Positions 34,291 to 43,338 of a DNA stretch of 64,000 bases are shown here, in pieces (position 1 is the stretch's first letter; every line of letters starts with the position of its first letter). The notes beneath the pieces were generated by a model. It had not been told where the DNA came from. It was given only the letters and a program-made list of their open reading frames with translations, and searched no databases. Source of the DNA: JABDIP01 sp965237625 (lineage in GTDB: Bacteria > Pseudomonadota > Alphaproteobacteria > DSM-16000 > Inquilinaceae); contig CBDEGD010000014.1 of assembly GCA_965237625.1 (NCBI GenBank), positions 321,859 through 385,858 on the forward strand. Reading direction: 5' to 3'. A program made the position numbers and the translations under genes.

Positions 34291-35217
34291 ATGAGCAAAG
34301 CACGCCGCGGGATCTATGCCGCCGCGATCTCGCCCTTCACGGCGCAGGGGTCGCTGGATGCACAGAAGCTCGTCGCCTATTGCCGCTATCTGGTGACGGA
34401 GGGCGGCTGCGACGGCGTCGCGCCCACCGGCACGACGGGCGAAGGCAATTCGATCTCCATGAACGCGCGGCTTGCCCTTCCCGCCGCGTTCGCCGAGGGG
34501 GGTCTTGCCCCGGATCAGGTGATCTTCGGCACCGGGTCCTGCGCCACCGACGACGCGGTCGCCCTGTCGCGCGCGGCGCTGGACGCGGGCTTTCCCAACG
34601 TCCTGATCCTGCCGCCCTTCTATTACAAATCGGTCGGCGACGATGGGCTCTACGCCTATTTCGCCGGGCTGATAGACGGGGTCGGCGACCCTCGGCTGCG
34701 CGTCTACATCTATCACTTCCCGCAGATGTCGATGACGCCGATCTCGGTCGACCTGGTGATGCGGCTCAAGGGCACATTCGGACCGGTGGTCGCCGGGCTG
34801 AAGGATTCCAGCGGCGACTTCGAACAATCCCGCGCCTTCGCCGAGGCCACGGGTGGAGTCGACAGTGACTTCGACGTCTACCCGTCCAGCGAGGCGATGG
34901 TGTTCGAAGGCCTCGCCGCGGGATGCGCGGGCATCATCTCCGGCTCCACCAATGCGTTCGCGCGCAAGGTCCAGGCCGCGCTGGCGGCGTCGGGCGCCGG
35001 GCGCGAGGCGGCCTTCGAGGCAGTCAAGGCGGCGCGCGCCATGGCCGGAAACTATCCCCTGATTGCCGCCATGAAGCGGATCGAGGCGTGGCGGTCGGGC
35101 GACGACGAATGGCTGCGCATGGCGCCACCGCTTGTTCCGCTGACATCCGTGCAGGAGACCGCACTGCGCGCCGATCTCGACGCGCTGGAGCGTGCGCCCG
35201 AACGCGCCGCCGAGTGA
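34291..35217 (+). CDS. DapA-family aldolase/dehydratase
   Basis: A 308-residue class I lyase of the dihydrodipicolinate synthase family. GTTGEGNS at residues 47-54, Tyr141 in IYHFPQMS and the Schiff-base lysine at 171 in VAGLKDSSGD are all in place, so catalysis by imine formation is expected. Context is an alcohol dehydrogenase and TRAP importer, not lysine synthesis, so a 2-keto-sugar-acid aldolase or dehydratase is more likely than DapA. GAGGAAA precedes the ATG, 10 bp after the previous gene. Confidence 0.88.
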   Translation: MSKARRGIYAAAISPFTAQGSLDAQKLVAYCRYLVTEGGCDGVAPTGTTGEGNSISMNARLALPAAFAEGGLAPDQVIFGTGSCATDDAVALSRAALDAGFPNVLILPPFYYKSVGDDGLYAYFAGLIDGVGDPRLRVYIYHFPQMSMTPISVDLVMRLKGTFGPVVAGLKDSSGDFEQSRAFAEATGGVDSDFDVYPSSEAMVFEGLAAGCAGIISGSTNAFARKVQAALAASGAGREAAFEAVKAARAMAGNYPLIAAMKRIEAWRSGDDEWLRMAPPLVPLTSVQETALRADLDALERAPERAAE

Positions 35218-35248
35218 TACGAAGGAACGCAGAGATTGAGCACCGCAC

Positions 35249-35285
35249 AGGCCCAGCCCCAAGGCCAGCCCCGAGGCCAGCCCCG
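35249..35285 (+). repeat. Three tandem 12-13-bp repeats
   Basis: Units AGGCCAGCCCCG (35262-35273 and 35274-35285) and a variant with one extra C (35249-35261) stand in tandem in the gap between the DapA-like and dctP genes. A short open frame from TTG 35235, after AAGGA, would read them as QGQPRGQPRG. Real translation is doubtful. Confidence 0.5.
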
Positions 35286-35419
35286 AGGATCGAACCACAT
35301 CGACCCGGCGGCTGCCTGAGCACTATCATCCCCGGCCCGGAAGGGGCCGGATGGTCAACGAAGTGGCAAACCGGAGCAAATACCGGACGGCCACATATAA
35401 AAACCTAGGGAGGACAGAG

Positions 35420-36481
35420 ATGAAGTCACTTATCTGCAAGGCAGCGGCCACCCTGGCCATGTCGTCATTCGTCACGGCTGCGTCGGCCGAGGAGATCACG
35501 CTGCGCATCGGCTCCGGGCACCCGCCGGGCGTGGTTTATGCCGGGCTGATGATCGACTACTTCCAGCCCGAGTTGAAGCGCCGCGTGGAAGAGCGCACCG
35601 ACCACACGGTCAATTTCGTCGAGGGCTATTCAGGATCCATCGTCAAGGTGACCGAAGTGCTCGAGGGCGTGCAGGACGGGATTCTCGACATCGGCGGCTT
35701 CTGCTATTGCTTCGAGCCCTCGAACCTGCCGCTTCATGCCTTCCAGGTGATGATGCCGTTCGGCACCATGGACCCGGTTCAGTCACTCGGGATCGCGCAG
35801 GACGTGTATGCCGAAGTTCCTTATCTGACAGAGGTTTTCGAAGACAAGTTCAACCAGATTCTGCTCTCACGGATCGCCGATGGCGGCTACAATCTGGGCA
35901 CGTCGTTTCCCTGGGAGGATCTCTCGGATCTGAGGGACCAGAAGATCGCCGGCGCGGGCCTGAACCTGAACTGGCTGGAATATGCCGGTGTCTCGCCGGT
36001 GCAGTCGTCGCTGGCCACCGCCTACACCGAGATGAACACCCATGTCTACGAAGGCTGGATCATGTTCCCCTCGGCATGGGTGAACCTGAAGCTCTATGAG
36101 CCCGGCCCGTATTACACGCTGATCGGCTTCGGCTCGATGACGTGGCACGGCCTGACGATCAACCGCGACACCTATGACGAACTGCCGGACGACTTCAAGG
36201 AGGTGCTGCACGAGGTGGCGGCCGACTACGAAGAGCAGACCGGTAGCGTCAACAAGACGGAATACGACCGGCTGGTGAATGAGCTGCGCGAGATCATCAC
36301 CGTGACGCAGATCGACCCCGCCGTGCGCGAGGCCTGGGCCGAAAGCCTTGCCTCCTGGCCACAGCAGATGGCCGACGATCTGGAGGGTCAGGGTCTGCCG
36401 GCCAAGACCGTGCTGAACCTGGTGCTCGACAAGGCGGAAGAGCGCGGCTACGTCTGGCCGGTCCGCTACCGGATCCAGTGA
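35420..36481 (+). CDS. TRAP transporter substrate-binding protein DctP
   Basis: Periplasmic receptor of a TRAP transporter, 353 residues. The signal peptide is at residues 1-23 (KAAATLAMSSFVTAASA, cut before EEITLRIGSG). GMCY-like features include VEGYSGSIVKVTEVLEGVQD and LRDQKIAGAGLNLNWLEYAG. GGGAGGACAGAG lies right before the ATG at 35420; an upstream in-frame ATG at 35351 has no leader. Followed by a terminator-like hairpin and then dctQ and dctM. The ligand is probably a carboxylic or sugar acid. Confidence 0.92.
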   Translation: MKSLICKAAATLAMSSFVTAASAEEITLRIGSGHPPGVVYAGLMIDYFQPELKRRVEERTDHTVNFVEGYSGSIVKVTEVLEGVQDGILDIGGFCYCFEPSNLPLHAFQVMMPFGTMDPVQSLGIAQDVYAEVPYLTEVFEDKFNQILLSRIADGGYNLGTSFPWEDLSDLRDQKIAGAGLNLNWLEYAGVSPVQSSLATAYTEMNTHVYEGWIMFPSAWVNLKLYEPGPYYTLIGFGSMTWHGLTINRDTYDELPDDFKEVLHEVAADYEEQTGSVNKTEYDRLVNELREIITVTQIDPAVREAWAESLASWPQQMADDLEGQGLPAKTVLNLVLDKAEERGYVWPVRYRIQ

Positions 36482-36488
36482 CCGTTCC

Positions 36489-36525
36489 GGCGCGCCGTGC
36501 CCCGACCGGGTTCGGCGCGCCTTTT
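36489..36525 (+). terminator. Terminator-like hairpin between dctP and dctQ
   Basis: GGCGCGCC occurs at 36489-36496 and 36514-36521, and, being self-complementary, forms an 8-bp stem with a 17-nt loop, directly followed by TTTT. It would end part of the transcripts after dctP, so the receptor is made in excess over the membrane subunits. Confidence 0.6.
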
Positions 36526-36580
36526 GTTGCCGGAGGGCGCGGCCGGCGCGCCCTTGCCGCTCGAGCCGGATAACCCGCCC

Positions 36581-37081
36581 ATGATGCTTGTCCGCGCCGC
36601 CGATAGGTTGACCAGGCTCTTGATGATCCTGGCCGCCGCCTGGGCGTTCATCCTGTGCTTCTTCATCCTGGCGGACATCATCTTTCGCGCGCTCAACATG
36701 CCGCTGCAGGGCACCAAGGAGATCGTCGCGAACTCCGTGGTGATGATCATATTCCTGCAGGTCGGCTTCGCGGTCCGCTCGAACTCAATGCTCAAGGCCG
36801 ATTTCCTGATCGCCGCCTTCGGGCCGCATGGCCGCCGGGTGATGCTGGTGCTGGGCCTCCTGCTCGGCGCGGCCTTCTTCCTCTTTCTCATGAAGGCGGG
36901 GGTCAAGCCGGCGCTCAGATCCTTCGCAAACGGCGAATTCGACGGCGAGGGCGCGCTGCGCGTTCCGGTCTGGCCGGCGCGGTTTACGATCGTGTTCGGC
37001 AGCGGCCTGGCCGGGCTGAACTATCTGATTCTCGCCGCGATCGAGGCCTTTGGTCTCTCGTCGCGCCTGGCGTTTCGATAG
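36581..37081 (+). CDS. TRAP transporter small permease DctQ
   Basis: A 166-residue membrane protein with four hydrophobic segments (LLMILAAAWAFILCFFILAD, ANSVVMIIFLQVGFAV, VMLVLGLLLGAAFFLFLM, FTIVFGSGLAGLNYLIL). MPLQGTKEIV is typical of DctQ. The ATG pair at 36581/36584 is the likely start; no strong ribosome-binding site is visible and a longer in-frame reading from a GTG at 36497 would run through the hairpin. It lies between dctP and dctM. Confidence 0.85.
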   Translation: MMLVRAADRLTRLLMILAAAWAFILCFFILADIIFRALNMPLQGTKEIVANSVVMIIFLQVGFAVRSNSMLKADFLIAAFGPHGRRVMLVLGLLLGAAFFLFLMKAGVKPALRSFANGEFDGEGALRVPVWPARFTIVFGSGLAGLNYLILAAIEAFGLSSRLAFR

Positions 37082-37091
37082 AACCAAGCCC

Positions 37092-38429
37092 GTGTTCGAT
37101 TTCACCACCGCCACACTGATCATCGCGGCCCTGCTCGGACTGGTCCTGTTGGGCGTGCACGTCGCCGTCGCGCTCGGGGTCACCAGCATGCTTGGCATCT
37201 GGCTGGTCACCGGCAAATTGCGCATCGTCGAGGCGACCGTCGCCTCCACCGCCGCCGAGGCGATGCGGGACTTCACCTTTGCCGTCATCCCCCTGTTCAT
37301 GCTGATGGGCGAGTTCATCGGCCGCTCCGGCGCGATCACCGACATATACATCGCGATCAACAAGGTCCTGAAACGCCTGCCCGCGCGCCTTGCGATCGCG
37401 ACCGTGCTCGGCAACACGGTCTTCTCGTTCGTCACCGGCGTCTCGATCGCCTCGGCCGCCGCATTTTCGCGCATCGCCTATCCCGAGATGAAGGCGTTCA
37501 ACTATTCACGCGGCTTCGCGCTCGGCTCCATCGCCGGATCGAGCTGCCTGGGCATGTTGATCCCGCCTTCGGTCCTGATGATCGTCTGGGGCATCCTGAC
37601 CGAACAATCCATCGGCCGGTTGTTCCTCGCCGGGGTGCTGCCGGGCCTGATGTTGGCCACCATGTTCATGGTCTATATCGTCGGCGCAGTCCTGATCCGC
37701 CCCGAGTTGGCGGGCGAGGCCGGCCGTCACGCGCCGCCCCGCGAAGCGGAGGCCGACCGCATCCGGCTTCCCGTCGCCCGTCTGGGGGTCAGCTTCCTCG
37801 GCGTCATGGGCATCGTCGCCGCGGTTTTGGGCGGGATCTGGTTCGGCATCTTCACCCCGACGGAAGGTGCGGGCGCCGGCGCCGCTCTGGCCCTGCTTTT
37901 CGCGATCGCGAAAGGGATGAGATCCCGTGAATTCCGCGCCGCCGTCTACTCGGTCGGCAAGACCGCGGCGCCGATCCTGATCCTGCTGTTCGCCGCCGCG
38001 CTTTATTCCCGCACCCTGGCGATGACCGGCGTGACCACCGCGATCCGGGAATACTTCGCGGCCTCGGGGCTGGAGGCATGGCAGGTGCTGGCGATCATCA
38101 TTGCCATCTGGTTCATCCTCGGCATGGTGATCGACAGCATCTCGATCATGCTCCTGACGGTCCCGATCCTGGAACCGGTCGCGGTCGCCTTCGGCTTCGA
38201 CCGGCTGAGCTTCGCGATCGTCGGGATCCTGTCGATCGAGGCGGGGCTTCTGACCCCGCCATTCGGCCTTCTGGTCTATACGGTCAAGGCTGCCATCGAG
38301 GATGACGACGTCGGCGTGCAGGACATCTTTTGGAGCTCGGTGCCCTATTGGGGGATCATGCTGATCTGCGCGATCTGCCTGATCGTCTTTCCCGGCATCG
38401 CCAACTGGCTGCCCGAAACCCTTATGTAA
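37092..38429 (+). CDS. TRAP transporter large permease DctM
   Basis: Large membrane subunit, 445 residues with about 12 helices. FTFAVIPLFMLMGEFIGRSG, GSIAGSSCLGMLIPPSVLMI and IEAGLLTPPFGLLVYTVK are conserved DctM motifs. GTG at 37092 is the likely start, 10 bp past dctQ. With DctP and DctQ it forms a sodium-driven high-affinity importer for an organic acid that the alcohol dehydrogenase and DapA-like enzyme may degrade. Confidence 0.92.
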   Translation: MFDFTTATLIIAALLGLVLLGVHVAVALGVTSMLGIWLVTGKLRIVEATVASTAAEAMRDFTFAVIPLFMLMGEFIGRSGAITDIYIAINKVLKRLPARLAIATVLGNTVFSFVTGVSIASAAAFSRIAYPEMKAFNYSRGFALGSIAGSSCLGMLIPPSVLMIVWGILTEQSIGRLFLAGVLPGLMLATMFMVYIVGAVLIRPELAGEAGRHAPPREAEADRIRLPVARLGVSFLGVMGIVAAVLGGIWFGIFTPTEGAGAGAALALLFAIAKGMRSREFRAAVYSVGKTAAPILILLFAAALYSRTLAMTGVTTAIREYFAASGLEAWQVLAIIIAIWFILGMVIDSISIMLLTVPILEPVAVAFGFDRLSFAIVGILSIEAGLLTPPFGLLVYTVKAAIEDDDVGVQDIFWSSVPYWGIMLICAICLIVFPGIANWLPETLM

Positions 38430-38450
38430 CGGTTCTAGAGGAGACGTCCC

Positions 38451-38756
38451 ATGCCCGCCTATTGGGTGGCGAGATCGAAAATCAGCGATCCGTCGGAATA
38501 CAAGAAATACACCGACCTCGTCCCGGCGATCATCGCGAAATACGGCGGCAAGGTGCTTGCCCGCGGCGGCAACTACGAGATCATGGAAGGCCCGGAATAT
38601 TTCCACCGCTTCGTGGTGATCGAGTTCCCGACATTCGATCAGGGTGTCGCCTGTTTCCGGTCCGAAGAGTACGAGTCCGCCGCCCGGTTCCGGCGGGCCG
38701 CCGGCGCCGGCGAGGTGGAGACGGTGATCGTCGAATCCGGCGACGCGACGGTGTAG
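38451..38756 (+). CDS. DUF1330-family protein
   Basis: A 101-residue protein of the ferredoxin-like alpha/beta dimeric barrel fold (MPAYWVARSKISDPSEYKKY ... GGKVLARGGNYEIMEG ... FPTFDQGVACFRSEEY), as in DUF1330. These small proteins often accompany degradation operons, with unknown function. GAGGAGA lies before the ATG. It lies 20 bp after dctM, in the same operon. Confidence 0.85.
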   Translation: MPAYWVARSKISDPSEYKKYTDLVPAIIAKYGGKVLARGGNYEIMEGPEYFHRFVVIEFPTFDQGVACFRSEEYESAARFRRAAGAGEVETVIVESGDATV

Positions 38757-38780
38757 GGAATTTTCCGCTCACGCGGAATC

Positions 38781-38871
38781 GGCACCGGCCCTCTCCCCCG
38801 CCCGGCGACCCATGAGGATACTGGCCCAGCGGAGTCCGGGGGGTGGCCGGGCGGGGGAGAGGGCTGGTGCC
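38781..38871. repeat. Long inverted repeat, 26-bp arms
   Basis: Arms 38781-38806 and 38846-38871 match at 25 of 26 positions and are C/G-rich (CCCTCTCCCCCGCCC core). The loop is 39 nt. It lies between DUF1330 and the quinone oxidoreductase, and may be a REP-like element or a transcription barrier. A different but similar inverted repeat is at 54661-54808. Confidence 0.7.
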
Positions 38872-38904
38872 GACTGAACAGAAAATGCGCTAGGGGACAA
38901 CATC

Positions 38905-39879
38905 ATGCAGGTCGACCGTATTGTCATGCATGCGCAGGGCGCGCCCGGCGTCATGGTGATGGAGCGGGCCGAGCTGGGACTGCCGGGTCCGGGAGAGGCC
39001 CAGGTCGAGCACACCGCGATCGGCCTCAACTACATGGATGTCTATCAGCGCTCCGGCCATTACCCGATGGAGCTGCCGAGCCCGCTTGGCCTCGAAGCGG
39101 CCGGCCGGGTGACCGCCATCGGCGACGGCGTCGCCGAGGTCGCGGTGGGTGACCGGGTGGTTTACGGCGGCGTTCTCGGCGCCTATTCGACGGCCCGCAA
39201 CGGCCCGGCCGCCCGGATGATCCGGATACCCGACGGGATTGCCGACGATGTCGCCGCCGCGGTGCTGATGAAGGGCATGACGGTGGAGTACCTGCTGGAG
39301 CGCACCCGGCCGGTGAAGCCTGGCGAGGACGTGCTGTTTTTCGCCGCATCGGGCGGGGTCGGACAGCTTGCCGGCCAGTGGGGCAGGCATCTCGGCGCGC
39401 GTATGATCGGCGTGACGTCGGGTGCGGCGAATTGCGCCGCGATCCGCGAGCTCGGCTATGACGCAGCGATCGACCGCAAGAGCGAGGACATCGCCGCGCG
39501 GGTTCGGGAACTGACAGGCGGCAAGGGCGTGCCCGTGGTCTTCGACAGCGTCGGCAAGGCGACCTTCGAGGCTGCCATCGCCAGTCTCGCCACATACGGG
39601 ATGTTCGTATCGTTCGGCGCGACGTCGGGCGAGGCCCCGCCGGTGCCGCCCAGCCTGCTGCAGAAATCCGGCTCGCTTTATTTCACCCGACCGACGCTCG
39701 CCGACACCATCAAGGCGCGCGACGATCTGGTGCACTCGGCCGGCCGCGTCTTCCAGTTGATCGGCGACGGCGTGCTCAAGGTGAACATCAACCAACGCTG
39801 CCGACTCTCAGAGGTCGCGGCCGCCCATGCGGCGCTGGAAGCCGGAGAAACCACCGGCTCGACGATCTTCACCCCCTAG
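38905..39879 (+). CDS. NADPH:quinone oxidoreductase-like (MDR family)
   Basis: A 324-residue zinc-free medium-chain dehydrogenase. GLNYMDVYQRSGHYPMELPS near residue 40 and the coenzyme loop LFFAASGGVGQLAGQWGRHLG are the QorA signatures. It probably reduces quinones or conjugated ketones with NADPH. It is the last gene of the plus-strand catabolic operon, after the 26-bp-arm inverted repeat, so it may have its own promoter. Downstream is the second copy of the dispersed palindrome. Confidence 0.88.
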   Translation: MQVDRIVMHAQGAPGVMVMERAELGLPGPGEAQVEHTAIGLNYMDVYQRSGHYPMELPSPLGLEAAGRVTAIGDGVAEVAVGDRVVYGGVLGAYSTARNGPAARMIRIPDGIADDVAAAVLMKGMTVEYLLERTRPVKPGEDVLFFAASGGVGQLAGQWGRHLGARMIGVTSGAANCAAIRELGYDAAIDRKSEDIAARVRELTGGKGVPVVFDSVGKATFEAAIASLATYGMFVSFGATSGEAPPVPPSLLQKSGSLYFTRPTLADTIKARDDLVHSAGRVFQLIGDGVLKVNINQRCRLSEVAAAHAALEAGETTGSTIFTP

Positions 39880-39920
39880 ATCGGGATTCAGATTTGTTCC
39901 AATGTTCTAGAGGACGGTTC

Positions 39921-39956
39921 AGAGATGAGGTCAATTGACCTCATCTCATCGTGCTC
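39921..39956. repeat. Dispersed palindromic element, copy 2
   Basis: GAGATGAGGTCA / TGACCTCATCTC with ATCGTGCTC attached, the reverse of the element at 17015-17053 with one centre change. Outside it, ATTCAGA (about 39891) and TCTGAAT (about 39963) also pair, so this copy may be an 80-90 bp palindromic element. It lies between two convergent genes. Confidence 0.6.
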
Positions 39957-40037
39957 CAGTGGTCTGAATCAGACATAGGGTGCCCATAGGATCGTCTTTC
40001 CCGTTTCCTCGTCAGGAACGCGACGCTGTCGGGCGAT

Positions 40038-41291
40038 TCATCCCTGATACTCCAAAATGAACAGACCGCCATTGTAGTCGTTGCTGTAGATCAGACCATC
40101 GGCGGACACCCAAACGTCACAGGACTGGATAATTCTAGGCCGGTTCGGGCGGTGGTCGACCAGTCGATTGGGCGCGGGTGGAACGAAAGCGGCGACTTCC
40201 TCGGGACGGTAGGCATTGCTTATGTCGAATACACGGATACCGGCGTTCTGATAGGTCGCAAAGATGGTTTCCGAGCTGACCAGACCATCCGGGCGGTTTT
40301 CATAGATATTGTGCGGCCCGAAATGGGCGCCCTTATTCGGATAGTCAGCCTCGCCCGGGGTTGGGAATGTCGAGATGCTGATCGGATTTGACGGCTCGCG
40401 GATGTCGAACATCCAGATATATTTGATGCCGTCTTCGCACTTGTCCAACACCGCCTCATCCGCCACGACCAACAACTCACGATCGGGCAGTGGAAGGCAG
40501 TTGTGCGTTCCGCCACCATAGGGCGGAGACCAGTTGCGATGAGTGATGAGACTGGGGGCCGTTCGGTCGGAAACATCCATCATCACCAGCCCCGCATCGC
40601 GCCAGGCACCATAGGCGGTATCGCCATGAACGATGGCGTGGTGCAATCCAGCGCGCCGTTCGCCTTCTTGCGGTACCTCCCCCGCCGCGACATTCATACC
40701 GGGCAACCAGTAACGTCCGGCCTCCTTGGGATTGGCCGGATCGGCCATATCAATGGTCATGAAGATATAATCGGTGAACCCGTCCAAGAGGACCGACGCG
40801 TATGCCCAGCGTCCGCCGGTGTACCAAAGACGGTGAATGCCCCCGCCCTCGACCGGCATGAAGGAGATCTGGCGCGGTTCCGCTGGGTTGGAAATGTCGT
40901 ACACGCTCATTCCCGCAGTCCAGTCCCGTTCCCGCGCCTGATCTGCCGTTCCGACTTTCTTGCCGAGTGACCCCTTGTAGTATTCTGTCTCGTCCTGGAA
41001 CTCAGCGGCCGCAAACATGTCCTTGGCGTTGATGACCAACAAAAGATCCTCGTGCGCCTGCAGGTGGATGTTCCAGGTGTTGGTCGGGGCCGGCACATAT
41101 TTCACCGGTTTGGGATTGCGCGGATCGCGGACGTCGATGACGCTGAAACCCTTGGAAAACATGTGGCCCGTAATGGCGTAGCCCTTGTTCACCATCAATT
41201 GCACGCCATCCGGCCGACCGCCCTGATCGGAATGTCCGATCAATTTCATGTTCTTGGCAAAGTCCGGTTCGGGCAAATTCTGACTGGCCAT
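40038..41291 (-). CDS. LVIVD-repeat protein
   Basis: A 417-residue protein with repeated beta-propeller-like blades (FSVIDVRDPRNPKPV, MSVYDISNPAEPRQI, LVMMDVSDRTAPSLI, IWMFDIREPSNPISI, IRVFDISNAYRPEEV), the LVIVD repeat signature. AGGAG lies 8 nt before the ATG at 41291; no signal peptide is seen, so it is likely cytoplasmic. Function unknown; blades of this type bind ligands or proteins. It lies in a lower-GC segment and precedes nothing on its strand; upstream is a 2-hydroxyacid dehydrogenase. Confidence 0.82.
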   Translation of the reverse strand: MASQNLPEPDFAKNMKLIGHSDQGGRPDGVQLMVNKGYAITGHMFSKGFSVIDVRDPRNPKPVKYVPAPTNTWNIHLQAHEDLLLVINAKDMFAAAEFQDETEYYKGSLGKKVGTADQARERDWTAGMSVYDISNPAEPRQISFMPVEGGGIHRLWYTGGRWAYASVLLDGFTDYIFMTIDMADPANPKEAGRYWLPGMNVAAGEVPQEGERRAGLHHAIVHGDTAYGAWRDAGLVMMDVSDRTAPSLITHRNWSPPYGGGTHNCLPLPDRELLVVADEAVLDKCEDGIKYIWMFDIREPSNPISISTFPTPGEADYPNKGAHFGPHNIYENRPDGLVSSETIFATYQNAGIRVFDISNAYRPEEVAAFVPPAPNRLVDHRPNRPRIIQSCDVWVSADGLIYSNDYNGGLFILEYQG

Positions 41292-41460
41292 TGGTGTCAC
41301 TCCTGACATCGCGGGGCGCAAACCTCGCCCGGTCGAGTATAATTCGGATATTGGGCACGCTTGGCGATGCGGTTGTTGCCCATCACCGCTAAGATTTGAG
41401 GTTACTGCGGACAAATCCTGTGTATTGAGAGGTCCGCTGCGGACATCGTGCTCGATTGGC

Positions 41461-42402
41461 TCATGACGGGGTTCCCAATACGCGTCGCACATTGGTCACG
41501 GCGACGTTGCTGATGCGCTTGTTGGCGTCCTGGGTGACGCCGGCGATATGCGGGGTAAGGATGACGTTATCGATCCCAGCGAACAGCGCGCCGGTCACAG
41601 CGTCGATCGGTTCGGTTTCGAGGGTATCGAGTGCTGCGCCGCCGAGATGGCCGGACTTCAGTGCCGATGCACAGGCTGCTTCATCAACGATGCCGCCGCG
41701 CGCGGAATTGATTAATATCGCTCCTCGCTTCATGCGTGCCAATTCGGCGGGCCCGATCATGCCGCGCGTTTCGGGCGTCAGCGGACAGTGCAATGTGATG
41801 ACGTCGGCCTCAGCGATCAGGCTGTCCAGATCGGTGCGTTTGGCGCCGCTCCATGCAGGAGCAGCTTCGGGCAGCACGGCGTCATAGGCCCTGACCTCCA
41901 TGCCCATTGCCGTCGCCTTTGCGGCCATAACCTGGCCGATAGAGCCGAATCCGACGATGCCAAGCGTGCGCCCGGCCAGTTCCACGCCGCTGGCGAAGCG
42001 TTGACGGTCCCAAGCGCCGCCGACCACAGCTGCGGTACTGCGCAACGCTTGGCCGCGCAGCAGAATGAGTGCCGTGGCGATGACATACTCGGCTACCGAC
42101 GCGGCATTGGCGCCAATGGCCGGGCAGACCTCGATACCGCGCGATTTGCAGGTTTCAAGATCAATATTGTCGAGACCAACACCGAGGCGGGCAACGACTT
42201 TCAATACGGGCGCGGCGGCAAGCAACTCGGCATCGACCTGGGTGGCGTTGCGCACGATGATGGCGCGGGCCTCGCCGATCTGCTCGATGAGGTCATCACG
42301 CTTGTCCCACAGCTCCGCGTCCCAGTGCACGTCATAGTCCGCCCTAAGCGCGGCAGCGGCGCCCTCGTCCATGAACTCGGGGATCAAAACGTCAGCCATC
42401 AT
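41461..42402 (-). CDS. D-isomer-specific 2-hydroxyacid dehydrogenase
   Basis: A 313-residue NAD-dependent enzyme. Substrate-binding RLGVGLDNIDLE, NAD loop GRTLGIVGFGSIGQVMAAKA, the catalytic arginine in LINSARGGIVDE, and the Glu/His pair in LETEP and LTPHIAGVT are all present. It resembles phosphoglycerate dehydrogenase but is short and lacks the regulatory ACT domain, so a hydroxypyruvate or 2-ketoacid reductase is as likely. It is on the same strand as the LVIVD and b561-like genes. Confidence 0.88.
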   Translation of the reverse strand: MMADVLIPEFMDEGAAAALRADYDVHWDAELWDKRDDLIEQIGEARAIIVRNATQVDAELLAAAPVLKVVARLGVGLDNIDLETCKSRGIEVCPAIGANAASVAEYVIATALILLRGQALRSTAAVVGGAWDRQRFASGVELAGRTLGIVGFGSIGQVMAAKATAMGMEVRAYDAVLPEAAPAWSGAKRTDLDSLIAEADVITLHCPLTPETRGMIGPAELARMKRGAILINSARGGIVDEAACASALKSGHLGGAALDTLETEPIDAVTGALFAGIDNVILTPHIAGVTQDANKRISNVAVTNVRRVLGTPS

Positions 42403-42521
42403 GCTCCACTTTCAGGGGTTTGAAGTCCAACGGAACGAATACTTGCACCAAGCGACTGAACCGGTTTTGACCACCTCAATCCAGTGTCACCGTCAGCTTC
42501 ACGCTGCCGCGACAGACTTCA

Positions 42522-43244
42522 TCACAGATCCTTTCGCTCTTTGTTGTAGGGGTGATCTGGGTTGTAGCCATGGGCCGCGCGATAACCATCGTATCGTAGC
42601 CCTTTGTACTCCAGGACAATGCACAGCACGAGGATGGCCAGCCCGCTGATCAGAATGACGCCCGTCAGCACAGGCATTGGAAATTGCATCAAGCCGGAGG
42701 CCACCGCGCCGACGGCGAAAAAGCAGGCGAAATAGCCCGCGATCTTGTGATACGCCTCGAACCGCCGCCTTCGCGGGGTCATGTTGAAGTGATCGCCACG
42801 CCATGTCGAGGGATCGTCCGGATCGGCGTTGTGATCGAATCTTCCGCTGTGAGTCCCTCTGAGCCAGCCCGAAATAACCTGCAGACAACCCAAGGTTATC
42901 GTCGTGATGCCAAACACCGAATGCACGGAGCCACTGAAGCCTTTGCTGACGATCAATGCCACAGCCAAGCCCAAAAGTGACAGGCCGATCGCCAGGAAAA
43001 GCCCGTATTTATGAACGTTGAACCACCACCAGACCATGTTTTTGAGACTGACCTGTTGAATGATTCCATCGAGCGTAGGTTTCGGTTTGCCGAACCTGAT
43101 CGTGATAATGCAGAGCGGAACCAGTACAAACCAGATCCCAACCATCAGGATGGCATGGTAATCCCAGTGAATTTCGAACGTTTCCCCCAGAAAATCGAGA
43201 TGCACTTCCGTCGGAATATGGGATTGATTCTCGTTCATCGTCAT
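42522..43244 (-). CDS. Cytochrome b561-like membrane protein
   Basis: A 240-residue membrane protein with about five hydrophobic segments and four possible heme-ligand histidines: His30, His78 (FNVHKYG), His108 (GSVHSVFG) and His166 (EAYHKIAG). The last three match the eukaryotic-type cytochrome b561 fold, which carries electrons across the membrane. The hydrophilic loop after the fourth segment is DPDDPSTWRGDHF. The ATG at 43244 has another ATG two codons later. It lies upstream of the dehydrogenase gene, so transmembrane electron flow from it is conceivable. Confidence 0.7.
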   Translation of the reverse strand: MTMNENQSHIPTEVHLDFLGETFEIHWDYHAILMVGIWFVLVPLCIITIRFGKPKPTLDGIIQQVSLKNMVWWWFNVHKYGLFLAIGLSLLGLAVALIVSKGFSGSVHSVFGITTITLGCLQVISGWLRGTHSGRFDHNADPDDPSTWRGDHFNMTPRRRRFEAYHKIAGYFACFFAVGAVASGLMQFPMPVLTGVILISGLAILVLCIVLEYKGLRYDGYRAAHGYNPDHPYNKERKDL

Positions 43245-43338
43245 CCAATCCGTGCGGCGCAGATCAGGCCGACGCGGCCATTTCGATTATCTGCAATCGT
43301 TCAAGTCGGAGGAGGGGCGCGCTATGTGCAGTGAAAAG

